Origin: Albimonas sp963977235
GTDB lineage: Bacteria; Pseudomonadota; Alphaproteobacteria; Rhodobacterales; Rhodobacteraceae
Length of the DNA stretch: 64,000 bases
Assembly: GCF_963977235.1 (NCBI RefSeq)
Contig: NZ_CAXBOD010000001.1
Span: 434,001-498,000, forward strand
Direction of reading: 5' to 3'
Shown here piece after piece: positions 27,147 to 35,357 of the stretch. The notes below the pieces were generated by a model, which was not told where the DNA came from, searched no databases, and saw nothing but the letters and a program-made list of their open reading frames with translations. The translations under genes were made by a program, and so were the position numbers. The first letter of the stretch is position 1, and every line of letters starts with the position of its first letter.

Positions 27147-27434
27147 ATGCGAACCATGCTCATCGCCCTTTGCATCCAGGGGCTGGCCCTCGGTCCGGCC
27201 CTTGCGGATGCCGCGTCCCCTGCGCCCTCGCCTCAGGCGGCCTCCCTTCCGGCGGCGCTGGATCAGACGCCTGAGCCCAAGGGCGTGTCCCGACAGCTCG
27301 CGCAGGCCCCGGTGGTCGGCGTCCCGCTCCTCGTGGTGGGCGGCGCGGTGGCCGCGGTGACCGTCGTCGCGGTGACCGTGGCGGCGAGCAAGGACGACAA
27401 CAAGTCGACGAACTCGACGACCTCGACCAAGTAG
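27147..27434 (+). CDS. small exported protein, GfcA/YjbE-like (copy 2)
   Basis: 95 residues with the same plan as copy 1: signal peptide MRTMLIALCIQGLALGPALA, Pro/Ala spacer, RQLAQAPVVGVPLLVVGG (the Q-AP-xx-G-x-P motif), the hydrophobic run AVAAVTVVAVTVAAS and the tail KDDNKSTNSTTSTK. The tail is the most similar to E. coli GfcA, which also ends in a Ser/Thr-rich stretch after a charged turn. Overall identity with copies 1 and 3 is low outside motif and tail. AGGAG stands about six bases before the ATG. It begins 130 bases after copy 1, probably in the same transcript. Confidence 0.72.
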   Translation: MRTMLIALCIQGLALGPALADAASPAPSPQAASLPAALDQTPEPKGVSRQLAQAPVVGVPLLVVGGAVAAVTVVAVTVAASKDDNKSTNSTTSTK

Positions 27435-27472
27435 GCCGCAGCGGCGAAGTCGATCCGCTGCGAAGCGGCAGA

Positions 27473-27520
27473 GGCGGCGCAAGCCGCCTCACCCTGGCTG
27501 GCGGCGCAAGCCGCCTCACC
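27473..27520 (+). repeat. two tandem hairpin repeats after copy 2
   Basis: The 21-base unit GGCGGCGCAAGCCGCCTCACC occurs at 27473-27493 and, unchanged, at 27500-27520. Each forms a GGCGGC/GCCGCC stem with a GCAA tetraloop, starting 39 bases after the copy-2 stop. They could be a double terminator or transcript-end protection for the small genes. Confidence 0.7.
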
Positions 27521-27659
27521 TTGGCCGAGGGGGCCGCGGGGGCGATTCGGGCCTGCCCCGAGGCGCCCCGCCGCCTCTCGACTCAAGGTGAGGGCCCAGT
27601 GTGTGGCAGGTCGGTCACGGCCCTCGCCGCGGTCGCGCGTCGCCGGCGCGCATCTTCCG

Positions 27660-27734
27660 GGGCGCGCGGAGATGTTCGGGCGCGCGGAGGTGTTCGACCT
27701 TCTCGCTGCGAACCTAACCTTCTCGCCGCGAACC
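27660..27734. repeat. two pairs of short tandem repeats
   Basis: 27660-27677 and 27678-27695 are adjacent 18-base units (GGGCGCGCGGAGATGTTC and the same with one change). Immediately after, ACCTTCTCGCTGCGAACC (27697-27714) recurs with one change at 27717-27734. Recent small duplications or multiple protein-binding sites are both possible. Confidence 0.6.
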
Positions 27735-27768
27735 GTCGCGCGCGAGAGAGCGGTTGGTTGAAGCGTGT

Positions 27769-27785
27769 GCGGAAACCGTTTCCGC
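27769..27785. promoter_or_regulatory. perfect palindrome, possible operator
   Basis: GCGGAAAC, one base, GTTTCCGC: an exact 8-1-8 inverted repeat about 320 bases before the third small gene. The GGAAAC/GTTTCC halves recall operators of LacI-type repressors, but no regulator is nearby and the match is by eye. Confidence 0.4.
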
Positions 27786-27972
27786 CAAGTCCGAGGCATT
27801 GATTTCAAGGCGCCGACGACCGCGGGACGCGGCGCCTGCCGCAAGGGCGCCGCAAGAGCGTTGCGAGGGACCGGCCACGGGGGCCGAGCCCGGGTTCGCC
27901 GGTCCGGCTGGGAGCGATCTGGGCGAGGGCGGGCGGTGTCCGTCGACAGAGCGAAAGCTCAACCTGTTCAAG

Positions 27973-27993
27973 CCGTTCCATTATTGGGAACGG
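27973..27993. promoter_or_regulatory. perfect inverted repeat, possible operator or leader hairpin
   Basis: CCGTTCC, seven AT-rich bases, GGAACGG, about 110 bases before the start of the third GfcA-like gene. It could be an operator or a hairpin in the untranslated leader. Confidence 0.4.
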
Positions 27994-28102
27994 GACCGCG
28001 ACGGAAGGTCGGGGCGCGAACTGCGCCGCGGCTTGACGTCGTTGTTGCTTTGCGGCGCCGAGTCGGGTAACGCTTCTTCAAGTGGATGTATTGGAGGGTG
28101 TA

Positions 28103-28354
28103 ATGAAACTCATCGCCACCGCTATCGCTGCGTTCGGCCTGATGGCCGCGCCGCTTGCCGCCCAGGATGCCTCTTCCCAGGTTCCTGAGGTTCAGACCGC
28201 CGGTGTTGCGCAGCAGGCGCAGATCGGTCAGGCCCCGCTGCTGGGCATTCCCCCGCTCGTGCTCGGCGTCGTCGGCGCCGCTGTCATCATCGGCGGTGCG
28301 GTTGCCCTGTCGAACACGGGCGACGACAACAACTCGACGCCCAACACCCGCTGA
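28103..28354 (+). CDS. small exported protein, GfcA/YjbE-like (copy 3)
   Basis: 83 residues. Signal peptide MKLIATAIAAFGLMAAPLAA (cleavage before QDASS), then QTAGVAQQAQIGQAPLLGIP, which matches copy 1 closely (QSAGVAQQTAAGQAPIFGLP), then the hydrophobic helix VLGVVGAAVIIGGAVALS and the tail NTGDDNNSTPNTR. Copies 1 and 3 are therefore clear paralogues and copy 2 a more distant one. The ATG at 28103 has GGAGG five bases upstream, better than the in-frame GTG at 28082. It is separated from copy 2 by 668 bases and probably has its own promoter. A strong terminator follows. Codon use here is less extreme in GC than in neighbours (several GCT, GTT, GGT codons). Confidence 0.75.
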   Translation: MKLIATAIAAFGLMAAPLAAQDASSQVPEVQTAGVAQQAQIGQAPLLGIPPLVLGVVGAAVIIGGAVALSNTGDDNNSTPNTR

Positions 28355-28735
28355 CTTTCCGCCTTTCCCTTTGGGGGAAGGGAGACGGACAAGCCAACAG
28401 GTCGTCGAGCGATCGACCGAAATTCAACGCGACGCCGGAGACGGCGTCGCGTTATTTGTTTGCCGGTCGCAGGTCGCGGCGCCGGCGCGGGCCGCCCGGG
28501 CCGATCTCTGCCGGAAAAGACGCGCTCGCTCGCGCGAGCGGGAGAGCATCGAATTGCGGGAAGAGGCGCGCGACGCGTCGCGCGGCGGACGCGAATGAGC
28601 GCTCATGGAAGGGCGCAAGGCGCCGACCCTTCGGCTCCGGACAAGGGGGAACGCGCGAGACGCCGCCTGTCGGCGGCCGCCGTCAGCCAACCCGGACCGC
28701 GACCAACCTGAGGGCGGCCGTCCGAGAACGCCGCG
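28355..28735. other. convergent gap between copy 3 and yjbF
   Basis: 381 bases with no gene seen. It holds a small hairpin (TTCCC/GGGAA type, about 28366-28381) and the strong terminator at 28426-28461, and separates plus-strand small genes from the end of the minus-strand polysaccharide operon. Confidence 0.5.
28426..28461 (+). terminator. intrinsic terminator after copy 3
   Basis: AACGCGACGCCG, loop GAGA, CGGCGTCGCGTT, then ATTTGTTT: a perfect 12-base stem with a T-rich tail, 72 bases after the stop. On the other strand the stem is followed by GAATTTCGG, so it may also help end the yjbH-yjbF transcript. Confidence 0.85.
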
Positions 28736-29473
28736 TCAGGGCGCGAAGGGGGTCAGGATCGAGATCTCGAGCGAGCCGCGCTCGGGGCCGTACCACTGCA
28801 GGGAGCGCCACACGAACCCCGTCTCCTCGTCCGCCCAGTAGCGGTTGACGATGGTGCGGTAGGGGCTGCGGCAGGTCTCCTCGACCTCGATGACGTCGAA
28901 GGTCACCTCGGCGACGAGGATCCGAGTGGGGCCAATCGCGCGCGGGGCGCACAGGAAGGTGCGCGCGAACGGACGCCCCTCGGCGTCGATGAAGCGCATC
29001 ACCCGCGTCACCTGACCCGGCCACTCGCGCACCGGGCGCTGCGCCACCAGGAAGTCCTCGGCGGGGTCGGAACGATAGCCGATCCGCTCGTCGCCCAGCC
29101 CGTGACCCGACAGCAGCGCGCCGCCCTGCATCGTCAGGCTCTGCTTGGTGGGGTTGTAGTAGGTGACTTTCCCGTCGGGCTTGGCGGCGAAGGCGATGAA
29201 GTAGGCCATCGGCGAGTCGCTGATCGAGGCGCCGATCAGCGCGCCGTCGATCTGGTTGATCTCGGCGCGGGTCAGCTGGCGGGGCGGCTCGGCCGGCTCG
29301 GACTCGAGGCCGACGGCGCCGGCCAGCGAGTCGAGCGCAAGCCCGCCCAGCTCGCGCACAAGTTCGGTCGAGCTGCCCTGCGGCCCGCAGCCGGCCAGCA
29401 GCGCGGCCCCCGCCAGCAGCGCCGCGCCCAGGGACGGCGCCCTTCCCCTCGATCCGCTCGCCCGCGTGCTCAT
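28736..29473 (-). CDS. yjbF: YjbF/GfcB-family outer-membrane lipoprotein
   Basis: 245-residue predicted lipoprotein of the YjbF family, part of the yjbEFGH exopolysaccharide operon type. The signal peptide ends in LLAGC (lipobox) at about residue 29; the mature protein carries the family features INQIDGALIGASISDSPMAY, then YYNPTKQSLTMQGGALLSGH (GLG follows), RVMRFIDAEGRPFARTF and a C-terminal VWRSLQWYGPERGSLEIS. In E. coli, YjbF/GfcB is needed for polymer production at an unknown step. The ATG at 29471-29473 overlaps the yjbH stop as ATGA, so the two are translationally coupled. It is the last gene of the minus-strand operon. Confidence 0.85.
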   Translation of the reverse strand: MSTRASGSRGRAPSLGAALLAGAALLAGCGPQGSSTELVRELGGLALDSLAGAVGLESEPAEPPRQLTRAEINQIDGALIGASISDSPMAYFIAFAAKPDGKVTYYNPTKQSLTMQGGALLSGHGLGDERIGYRSDPAEDFLVAQRPVREWPGQVTRVMRFIDAEGRPFARTFLCAPRAIGPTRILVAEVTFDVIEVEETCRSPYRTIVNRYWADEETGFVWRSLQWYGPERGSLEISILTPFAP

Positions 29474-31935
29474 CGCCAGAAATGTCCCCAGTCGGCGCGC
29501 AGGTCGCCGCGATCGACCTCCTGCACGATGGGATAGAGCCGGTTGGCCACGTTCAGCCGCGCGCCGCCGTCGCGGGTCAGCGGCCGGATGTTCATGTCGA
29601 GGCGCGAACGCGTCTCGTAGGGCAGGCCCCAGGCGAACGGGATGGTCAGGCGGATGCCCTTGTCGAAGCTGCCCTCGCCATACTCGTCGAAGGGCACGTC
29701 GGTCAGGGTGAAATAGCCGCCGATCTCCCAGCCGTTGGCGAAGCGCCGGCTCAGCCCGAAGGTGGCGCCCCAGTCGCCGGCCAGATAGCGGCCCGCGTCG
29801 ACCTGGATCTCCATCCCGTGCCAGCCGGTGTCCCAGTAGACCGAGGCGTGGCCGGTGGCGACGTCGTAGTCCTGGAAGCCGAACAGCATGTCGAAGTCGC
29901 GCTGGGCGACGTAGTTCAGCTCGAGCCCCAGGCCCCAGCTCTGCTCGGAGGGCTTCCACAGCACCTCGCCCGAGACGCCGCCGAACATCCGCTCGAGGTA
30001 GCCGGCCGAGAGGCGGCCGTAGGTCTCGGGGGTGATCTTGAACAGGTAGTCGCCGGTCAGCCGGTCGATGCCCGGATCGCCCTGCTGGAGATACTTGGCG
30101 AAGTTCGAGCGGACCCTGGGAAGCTGCGAGTCGGACTGGCGGGTGATGTCGTCGAAGCCGTTGAGCAGCGACTTGGTGACCGAGCCGCTCAGCGACAGGC
30201 CGCGGGCGACGGTCAGCTCGCCCCCCGCGACGATCTGCAGGTCGGCGCGCAGGGGGTTGTCGGGGTCGAACAGGTTCAGCGGCAGAGCCGGCGCCAGGAA
30301 CCAGCTGAAGGTCGGGTGACGGTCCGCCTCGTACTGGGGCAGGAACGAATTCTCGACCGGCATCGCGCTCAGCACCTCGGCGTCGGCCCAGGAGGTGCGC
30401 GCGGCGTCGGGCTCCTCGACCGCGGCCTCGAGGCGGGCGCGGCGCAGCAGCACGGTGGTGGTGGGCAGGTCGTTCTCGACCAGCGTGATCTCGAAGTCCT
30501 CGACCGAGGGGGGCAGGGTGTTGGCCATCGCCCGGGCCGTGCGCCCGATCGCCTGCGGGGCGGCGTTGAAATAGGGGTTCTCGACCTCGACCCGGGCGCG
30601 GGTCGCCTCGATGTCGGCCGAGCGCAGGTTCACCCGCTCGCCGTCCATCGCCTGGCCCAGCGCCTCGGCCAGCGCCACGCGGTTGGCCGGCTGGTCGGCC
30701 CAGGTGGTGTCGTAGCGCCCGACCAGCATGCGCTTGCCGTCCAGATAGCGCCGCCCCGTCTCGCGCAGCAGCACCGAGCACAGCGGCGCGCCGGAGCGGT
30801 CGAGGAAGGTCACCCCGTCGACCACGCCCAGTTCGGCGTCGACGTCGAGCGAGTCCTCGACCGGGCAGGTCGCGCCGGGGGGGAGGTCGGTGGGCGCCTG
30901 CGCCCAGCGCGCGCCCTCGGTGGCGCCCGAAAGCAGGCTCGCCTCTAGCCCCGCGTCCGAGCCGAGCGCCGGGCCGGGGCCGACGCGCTCGACCACCGGG
31001 CCGAGCTCGGCCGAGACGGCGCCGTCGATCGGGGGACGCACGCTCATCGGCACGGGGCCGGGGTCGAGGTCGCGCGGGCCGTTGATCCGCGTGGGGTTCA
31101 CGCCGATCGAGGCGCGGATGCCGAACTCGGACCCGTACATGGCGTAGGCGCCCAGCGTGAACCAGTCGTTGACGCGATACTCGGCGCCGAAGTTGAAAGG
31201 GATCTTTGGATCGAAGTCGCCGTTCACCTGCTCCTGGAAGTAGGCGTCAGTCGAGTATTCGGCCTTCAGGCTGAGTCCGTCGACGAAATCGGGCCGCCAT
31301 TCGACGCCGGCGAAGGCGCCCATGTCGGGGCCGCGGAAGAACTGGCCGACGTTGACGTTGCCGGTGCCCAGGTCGCGGGTGTCGCGGGTCTTGAAGCGGT
31401 CCGAGACGTAGCCGAACGGGTTGTCGAAGTTGCCGGTGCCCGACAGACGGCCCCACCCCAGGCCGCCGGTGACCTGCAGGCCGGGCGCGATCTCCTTGGT
31501 GCCGACGAGATATTCGGAGGAGTAGACGCCGGTGCCGAGAAAGTCGCGCAGGCCGATCGCCACCGCGGGGAAGTAGCGGCTTTCGTCCGAGAGCAGGATC
31601 TTGATGTCGAAGCTGCGGTCGAACAGGTCGTCGGCGACGAAGAAGTCCTCGATGATCGAGTAGCGGAACGAGGCTTCGACCCGCGGCAGCACCTGGAAGC
31701 TCAGGGTGTTGCGCATGAAGCCGCCGAAATAGCTTGTGGTCACGCCCAGTTCGGCGTCGGGCTGCATCCGCGCGCTGGGCATGTCGATCAGGCCGGTCAT
31801 GCCGTAGAGGTTGCGGGACTCGAGACGCGGGGGCGGAGGCTCCTGCGACAGGGCGAGCCCCGCGGGCGCAACGGCCGCGGCGATCACCACGCAGAACGAG
31901 ATACGTCTGCGGCATGCAGCCGACGCTGAGATCAT
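29470..31935 (-). CDS. yjbH: YjbH-family outer-membrane polysaccharide protein
   Basis: Predicted outer-membrane beta-structure protein of the YjbH (DUF940) family, associated with exopolysaccharide secretion. Signal peptide from MISASAACRRRISFCVVIAA to about LSQE; the mature start LYGMTGLIDMPSARMQPDAE is the family hallmark, followed by TTSYFGGFMRNTLSFQVLPR and a long alternation of short beta strands. 821 residues, longer than the about 700 of E. coli YjbH, with an Ala/Pro/Gly linker near residues 290-350. The ATG at 31933-31935 is chosen because it begins the signal peptide; the ORF extends upstream but without coding character. In the 191-base gap before it, CCAACA-N3-TGTTGG (31985-31999) is a small dyad that could be a regulatory site. 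Confidence 0.85.
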   Translation of the reverse strand: MISASAACRRRISFCVVIAAAVAPAGLALSQEPPPPRLESRNLYGMTGLIDMPSARMQPDAELGVTTSYFGGFMRNTLSFQVLPRVEASFRYSIIEDFFVADDLFDRSFDIKILLSDESRYFPAVAIGLRDFLGTGVYSSEYLVGTKEIAPGLQVTGGLGWGRLSGTGNFDNPFGYVSDRFKTRDTRDLGTGNVNVGQFFRGPDMGAFAGVEWRPDFVDGLSLKAEYSTDAYFQEQVNGDFDPKIPFNFGAEYRVNDWFTLGAYAMYGSEFGIRASIGVNPTRINGPRDLDPGPVPMSVRPPIDGAVSAELGPVVERVGPGPALGSDAGLEASLLSGATEGARWAQAPTDLPPGATCPVEDSLDVDAELGVVDGVTFLDRSGAPLCSVLLRETGRRYLDGKRMLVGRYDTTWADQPANRVALAEALGQAMDGERVNLRSADIEATRARVEVENPYFNAAPQAIGRTARAMANTLPPSVEDFEITLVENDLPTTTVLLRRARLEAAVEEPDAARTSWADAEVLSAMPVENSFLPQYEADRHPTFSWFLAPALPLNLFDPDNPLRADLQIVAGGELTVARGLSLSGSVTKSLLNGFDDITRQSDSQLPRVRSNFAKYLQQGDPGIDRLTGDYLFKITPETYGRLSAGYLERMFGGVSGEVLWKPSEQSWGLGLELNYVAQRDFDMLFGFQDYDVATGHASVYWDTGWHGMEIQVDAGRYLAGDWGATFGLSRRFANGWEIGGYFTLTDVPFDEYGEGSFDKGIRLTIPFAWGLPYETRSRLDMNIRPLTRDGGARLNVANRLYPIVQEVDRGDLRADWGHFWR

Positions 31936-32126
31936 CCTGTCGCCCGTTCCAGAGGCCTGGTTGGAAGGCTTCGTCGCCCTTTTTCCAACACCTTGTTGGC
32001 ACGGGCCCGCCCCGCTGTCGACCGTCCCGCGCAGGGGGACGGTCGGCGTAGGCGCGGCCTGTTGTGCGCGCGCTACGGCGCAGGCCCCCGCAGGGCGAGA
32101 TCCGGCGCTCCGGTCTGAACGGAGGT

Positions 32127-33911
32127 TCAGCGGAGCGCGTTCAGCGCCCGCGACGCGAGGCCGCGCCAGGCCTCGCGCGCGCGGCCCCGCGGGGTCTTCA
32201 CGAAATCCCGCTCGGCGTGCAGCCACTCGAGCACCTTCTCGGGCGGCGCGGGCAGGCGGGAGACGGGGTCCACATAGCGCGGATAGAGGATCAGGGCGCA
32301 GGCGGCGAGCGCGTCGATGCTCAGCGTGCGGCCGCGCGACCAGGCGGGATCGAGCGGCGTCTCGGTCAGGCCCCAGCCGGCGTAGAAGGGGCGGCCGAAG
32401 GTGGTGACGGGCAGGTCGCGCAGCAGCGCCTCGAACCCCATCAGGGAGGTCATGCACTCGAGCCGGTCGGCCCACTCGAGGCAGGCCTCGGCGGCGCTGT
32501 CGACGGCGACCGCGTCGGCGCAGGCGGCAAGCGTCGCCGCGTCCACCGCGCCGGGGCGCAGGCCGGTCAGCACGTCGGGATGGGGCTTGTAGAGGATGAA
32601 GGCCTCGGGATGCCGGGCGCGGACCCGGCGCAGCAGCTCGGCGTTTTCCTGCACCTGCGGGGAGCCGAAGCGCAGAGACTGGTCGCCCTCGACCTGGCCG
32701 GGCACGAGGATGCGCTGGCGCGGCGTCTCCGGCAGGGGCGCTGAGCGGGCGAGGTTGTACTTGGTGATCCCCAGCTCGATCAGCCGCCGGCGCAGGGCCG
32801 AGGCGCGGGCGAGCAGGGCGTCGGGGATCTCGGCCTCACGGGCCAGGGCCTCGAGGTCGGTGGGTCGGGTGGCGTCAAAATACAGGCCCTGGCGGTCGAC
32901 GGCCAGCGAGCAGGGCGGCGCGTGGCGCAGGCCGAGGCCGACCGAGCGGACGAAGCCGTCCTCGAGGCGGATGACCTCGAGGCCCGCGGCCTCGGCCTCG
33001 GTCGCCTCGCGCATCCCCCAGACGGCGAGGCGGGCGCGGGTGGCCGCGGCGACCTGCACGGCGTTGCGCAGGCCGGCGACATGGGCAGGGGGGCCCTCGG
33101 GGCCGGTCAGGAACGGGTCGGCGTTGCGGCGTTTCCAGCGCGAGAAGCCCAGCGTGACGGTGCGCCGGTCGTTGCGCTGGGCGGCCGCGCGCAGCAGCGC
33201 CAGCGCGTCGAGCGCCTCGACCGCCGGCGCCGACTGGCCGCGCCAGGGGTCGACGAAGCGGACGCGCGACAGCCACGGGTCGGGGTCGGCGGCGCCGGCC
33301 AGCGTCAGCCCCAGGCGTCCGCCCAGCGCCGCGCGATGGGCGAGCGCGCCGTGGGAGGCGATGACGCGGTCCAGACGCTCGGGGCAGATCTCGGCGACGC
33401 GGCGGACCACGGGCAGGCCGCGGCGGCGGGCGGCGGCCTCGCCCTCGCCGCCGTGGGCGAGGACCACCGCGGCGGCGCCGGGGGCCTCGGAGTCGGCGAG
33501 CGAAAGCAGGGTCTCGGCCTGCGCGGCGGAGGCGTCGCGCAGGTCGACCAGCGTCTCGGGGCGCGCGGCGGCGGCGACGGTGGCGGGCCACCAGGTCAGG
33601 TCGGCGGCGATGCGCGCGGCAAGCTCGGCGGTCGCAGCGGGCGAGCGGGGGGGCGCCTCGCCCAGTCCCAGCGCCACGGGGGGGTGGCCGGGCAGGGCCG
33701 CGGGCAGCAGCCAGGGCAGCGCGGCGCCGGAGACGGGCGCGTCGGACCAGTGCACGAGGCGCGGCGCGCCGCGGCCGCCGGTCAGCGTGCGCAGCGCCCG
33801 TCGCAGGCGCACGCGCCCGGAGGCCGAGCCGCGGCCGCCGCCGGCGTGGTCGTCATGCCCCGAAGGGGCGCCGCCGGCGCGGCGGGGACCGGGAGGAGAG
33901 GTCCTGGCCAT
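32127..33911 (-). CDS. KpsC/RkpJ-like capsule Kdo transferase
   Basis: Family of beta-Kdo glycosyltransferases that place the Kdo linker between a lipid and a capsular polysaccharide at the inner membrane face. Motifs occur once, in the C-terminal half: LEDGFVRSVGLGLR (about residue 317), VPGQVEGDQS (about 403), LYKPHPDVLTG (about 440) and TTFGRPFYAGWGLTE (about 509). In E. coli KpsC two such modules are present; here the N-terminal 290 residues lack the motifs, so this may be a single-module enzyme with a diverged front part. The first 35 residues are Gly/Pro/Arg-rich and the start is uncertain. 594 residues. It follows the RkpG-like gene by 20 bases. Confidence 0.85.
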   Translation of the reverse strand: MARTSPPGPRRAGGAPSGHDDHAGGGRGSASGRVRLRRALRTLTGGRGAPRLVHWSDAPVSGAALPWLLPAALPGHPPVALGLGEAPPRSPAATAELAARIAADLTWWPATVAAAARPETLVDLRDASAAQAETLLSLADSEAPGAAAVVLAHGGEGEAAARRRGLPVVRRVAEICPERLDRVIASHGALAHRAALGGRLGLTLAGAADPDPWLSRVRFVDPWRGQSAPAVEALDALALLRAAAQRNDRRTVTLGFSRWKRRNADPFLTGPEGPPAHVAGLRNAVQVAAATRARLAVWGMREATEAEAAGLEVIRLEDGFVRSVGLGLRHAPPCSLAVDRQGLYFDATRPTDLEALAREAEIPDALLARASALRRRLIELGITKYNLARSAPLPETPRQRILVPGQVEGDQSLRFGSPQVQENAELLRRVRARHPEAFILYKPHPDVLTGLRPGAVDAATLAACADAVAVDSAAEACLEWADRLECMTSLMGFEALLRDLPVTTFGRPFYAGWGLTETPLDPAWSRGRTLSIDALAACALILYPRYVDPVSRLPAPPEKVLEWLHAERDFVKTPRGRAREAWRGLASRALNALR

Positions 33912-33931
33912 GGCAGGGGCGCCGGTCGCGC

Positions 33932-35299
33932 TCAGGCGCCGGCCCCGAAGGGCAGCTTGCGGGCGCGAACCCGGGCGAGCGCCTCGGCGCAGATCTCCAC
34001 GGCGCGGTCGATCTGGGGCTCAGTATGCTCCGAGGTCAGGAAGAAGCGCAGGCGGGCCTGCTTCTCGGGCACTGCGGGGAAGGTGATCGGCAGGGCGTTG
34101 AGCCCGGCCCGGAAACAGGCGTCCGACAGCATCGCCGCCCGCGCGCTGTCGCCCACGATCACCGGCATCACCGCCGAGCCCTTGGCCTCTCCGGTGTCGA
34201 GGCCGGCGGCCTTGGCCCGCTCCAGCAGGCGGCGGCCGTTGGCCTGCAGGCGGGCCACGCGCTCCGGCTCGGCCTGCAGCACCTCCAGCGAGGCGAGCGC
34301 GGCCGCGGCCAGGGGCGCGGCGAGCCCGACCGAGAACACGAAGCCCGCGGCGTTGGCCTTGAGGAACTCGATCAGCGCCGCCGAGCCGCAGATGTAGCCG
34401 CCGCAGGAGGAGAAGGTCTTCGAGAGCGTCCCCATCCAGATCTCGACCGAGGCCGGGTCCACCCCCTGCATCTCGGCGATGCCGCGGCCAGTCTCGCCCA
34501 GCACGCCGACGGCATGGGCCTCGTCGACCATCAGCCAGGCCTCGTGGCGGTGCTTGAGCTCGACCAGCCGGGGCAGGTCGGGCCAGTCGCCGTCCATGGA
34601 ATACAGCCCCTCGACCACGATCAGCGCGCGCTCGTAGCGGCCGCGGTTGCGCGAGAGGAAATCGTCGAGCCAGTCGAGGTCATTGTGGGGGAATGTCACC
34701 CGGGCGGCGCCGGACAGGCGGGCGCCCTCGGTGATCGAATTGTGGATCCAGGTGTCGGTCAGGATCACGTCCTTGGGCCCCATCAGCGCGCCGATGGTGG
34801 TCATGTTGGTGGCGTGGCCCGAGACCATCGTCACGCAATCCTCGGTCCCGTAGAAGGCCGCGAGCCCCTTCTCGAGCTTGGCGTGCAGGTCCCGCTCCCC
34901 CGCCACCACGCGGCTGGCCGAGACCGAGACGCCGTAGCGGTCGATCGCGTCCTTGGCCGCGGCGTGGACCCTGGGGTGCCCGTTCAGACCGAGGTAATTG
35001 TAGGAGGAGAAGTTCAGCACCTCCCGCCCCTCGATCATGCAGGTGGGGCCGGCGTAGCCTTCCTGTTCGCGGAAGTAGGGCACGCCGATGTCGAGCATCT
35101 CGGCCGCCGACTTCTGCAGGCGGATCTGCTTGTGGCCGGGCAGGGCGCCGAAGTCGAAGGCCTTGGGCTGCGGCTTGGGGCCCGGCCGTGCGGCCGGTCG
35201 GTCGGAGGGGGTGCGGCGCGAACGGGTCTGGCGCAGCTCCTCGAGCAATGCGGAGCGCCGTGCGGCGCCGAACCGGCCTTCGCCTTCGGACCCGGACAT
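33932..35299 (-). CDS. rkpG: alpha-oxoamine synthase (RkpG-like, BioF/ALA-synthase fold)
   Basis: PLP enzyme of the alpha-oxoamine synthase family, which condenses an amino acid with an acyl thioester, releasing CO2. The PLP lysine lies in GTLSKTFSSCGG (Lys294), with the pocket motifs VSGHATNMTTIGALMG, VVEGLYSMDGD and LMVDEAHAVGVLG. About 85 extra residues precede the catalytic domain, including LPGHKQIRLQKSAAEMLDIG, as in PKS-linked members. The next gene upstream encodes a modular synthase ending in a carrier domain and lacking a thioesterase, so this enzyme probably unloads its acyl chain. Sinorhizobium rkpA-rkpG has the same pair. ATG at 35299 follows AAAGGA by nine bases; an in-frame ATG lies at 35317. 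Confidence 0.85.
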   Translation of the reverse strand: MSGSEGEGRFGAARRSALLEELRQTRSRRTPSDRPAARPGPKPQPKAFDFGALPGHKQIRLQKSAAEMLDIGVPYFREQEGYAGPTCMIEGREVLNFSSYNYLGLNGHPRVHAAAKDAIDRYGVSVSASRVVAGERDLHAKLEKGLAAFYGTEDCVTMVSGHATNMTTIGALMGPKDVILTDTWIHNSITEGARLSGAARVTFPHNDLDWLDDFLSRNRGRYERALIVVEGLYSMDGDWPDLPRLVELKHRHEAWLMVDEAHAVGVLGETGRGIAEMQGVDPASVEIWMGTLSKTFSSCGGYICGSAALIEFLKANAAGFVFSVGLAAPLAAAALASLEVLQAEPERVARLQANGRRLLERAKAAGLDTGEAKGSAVMPVIVGDSARAAMLSDACFRAGLNALPITFPAVPEKQARLRFFLTSEHTEPQIDRAVEICAEALARVRARKLPFGAGA

Positions 35300-35357
35300 G
35301 GATGTCGTTCCTTTCATGGGCCGCCCCGCGCCGCGGCGCAGGGGGGCGGCCGGCGCC

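Larger units (their letters stand above)
27435..28102. other. 668-base repeat- and palindrome-rich intergenic region
   Basis: No coding gene supported. It contains, in order: two tandem hairpin repeats (27473-27520), two tandem 18-base units (27660-27695), two further 18-base units (27697-27734), and the palindromes at 27769-27785 and 27973-27993, listed separately. TTGACG at 28033-28038 is a possible -35 for the third small gene, but no good -10 follows. The many short ORFs across it lack any protein-like character. Confidence 0.6.

Noticed and set aside
27473..27520. Direct repeats considered as a short CRISPR array
   Set aside because: Only two copies with a six-base gap and internal hairpins; no spacers of 30 bases and no cas genes.
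31936..32475. N-terminal extension of the yjbH ORF up to 32475
   Set aside because: The extension overlaps the kpsC-like gene and is Arg/Pro-rich; a proper signal peptide begins at 31935.
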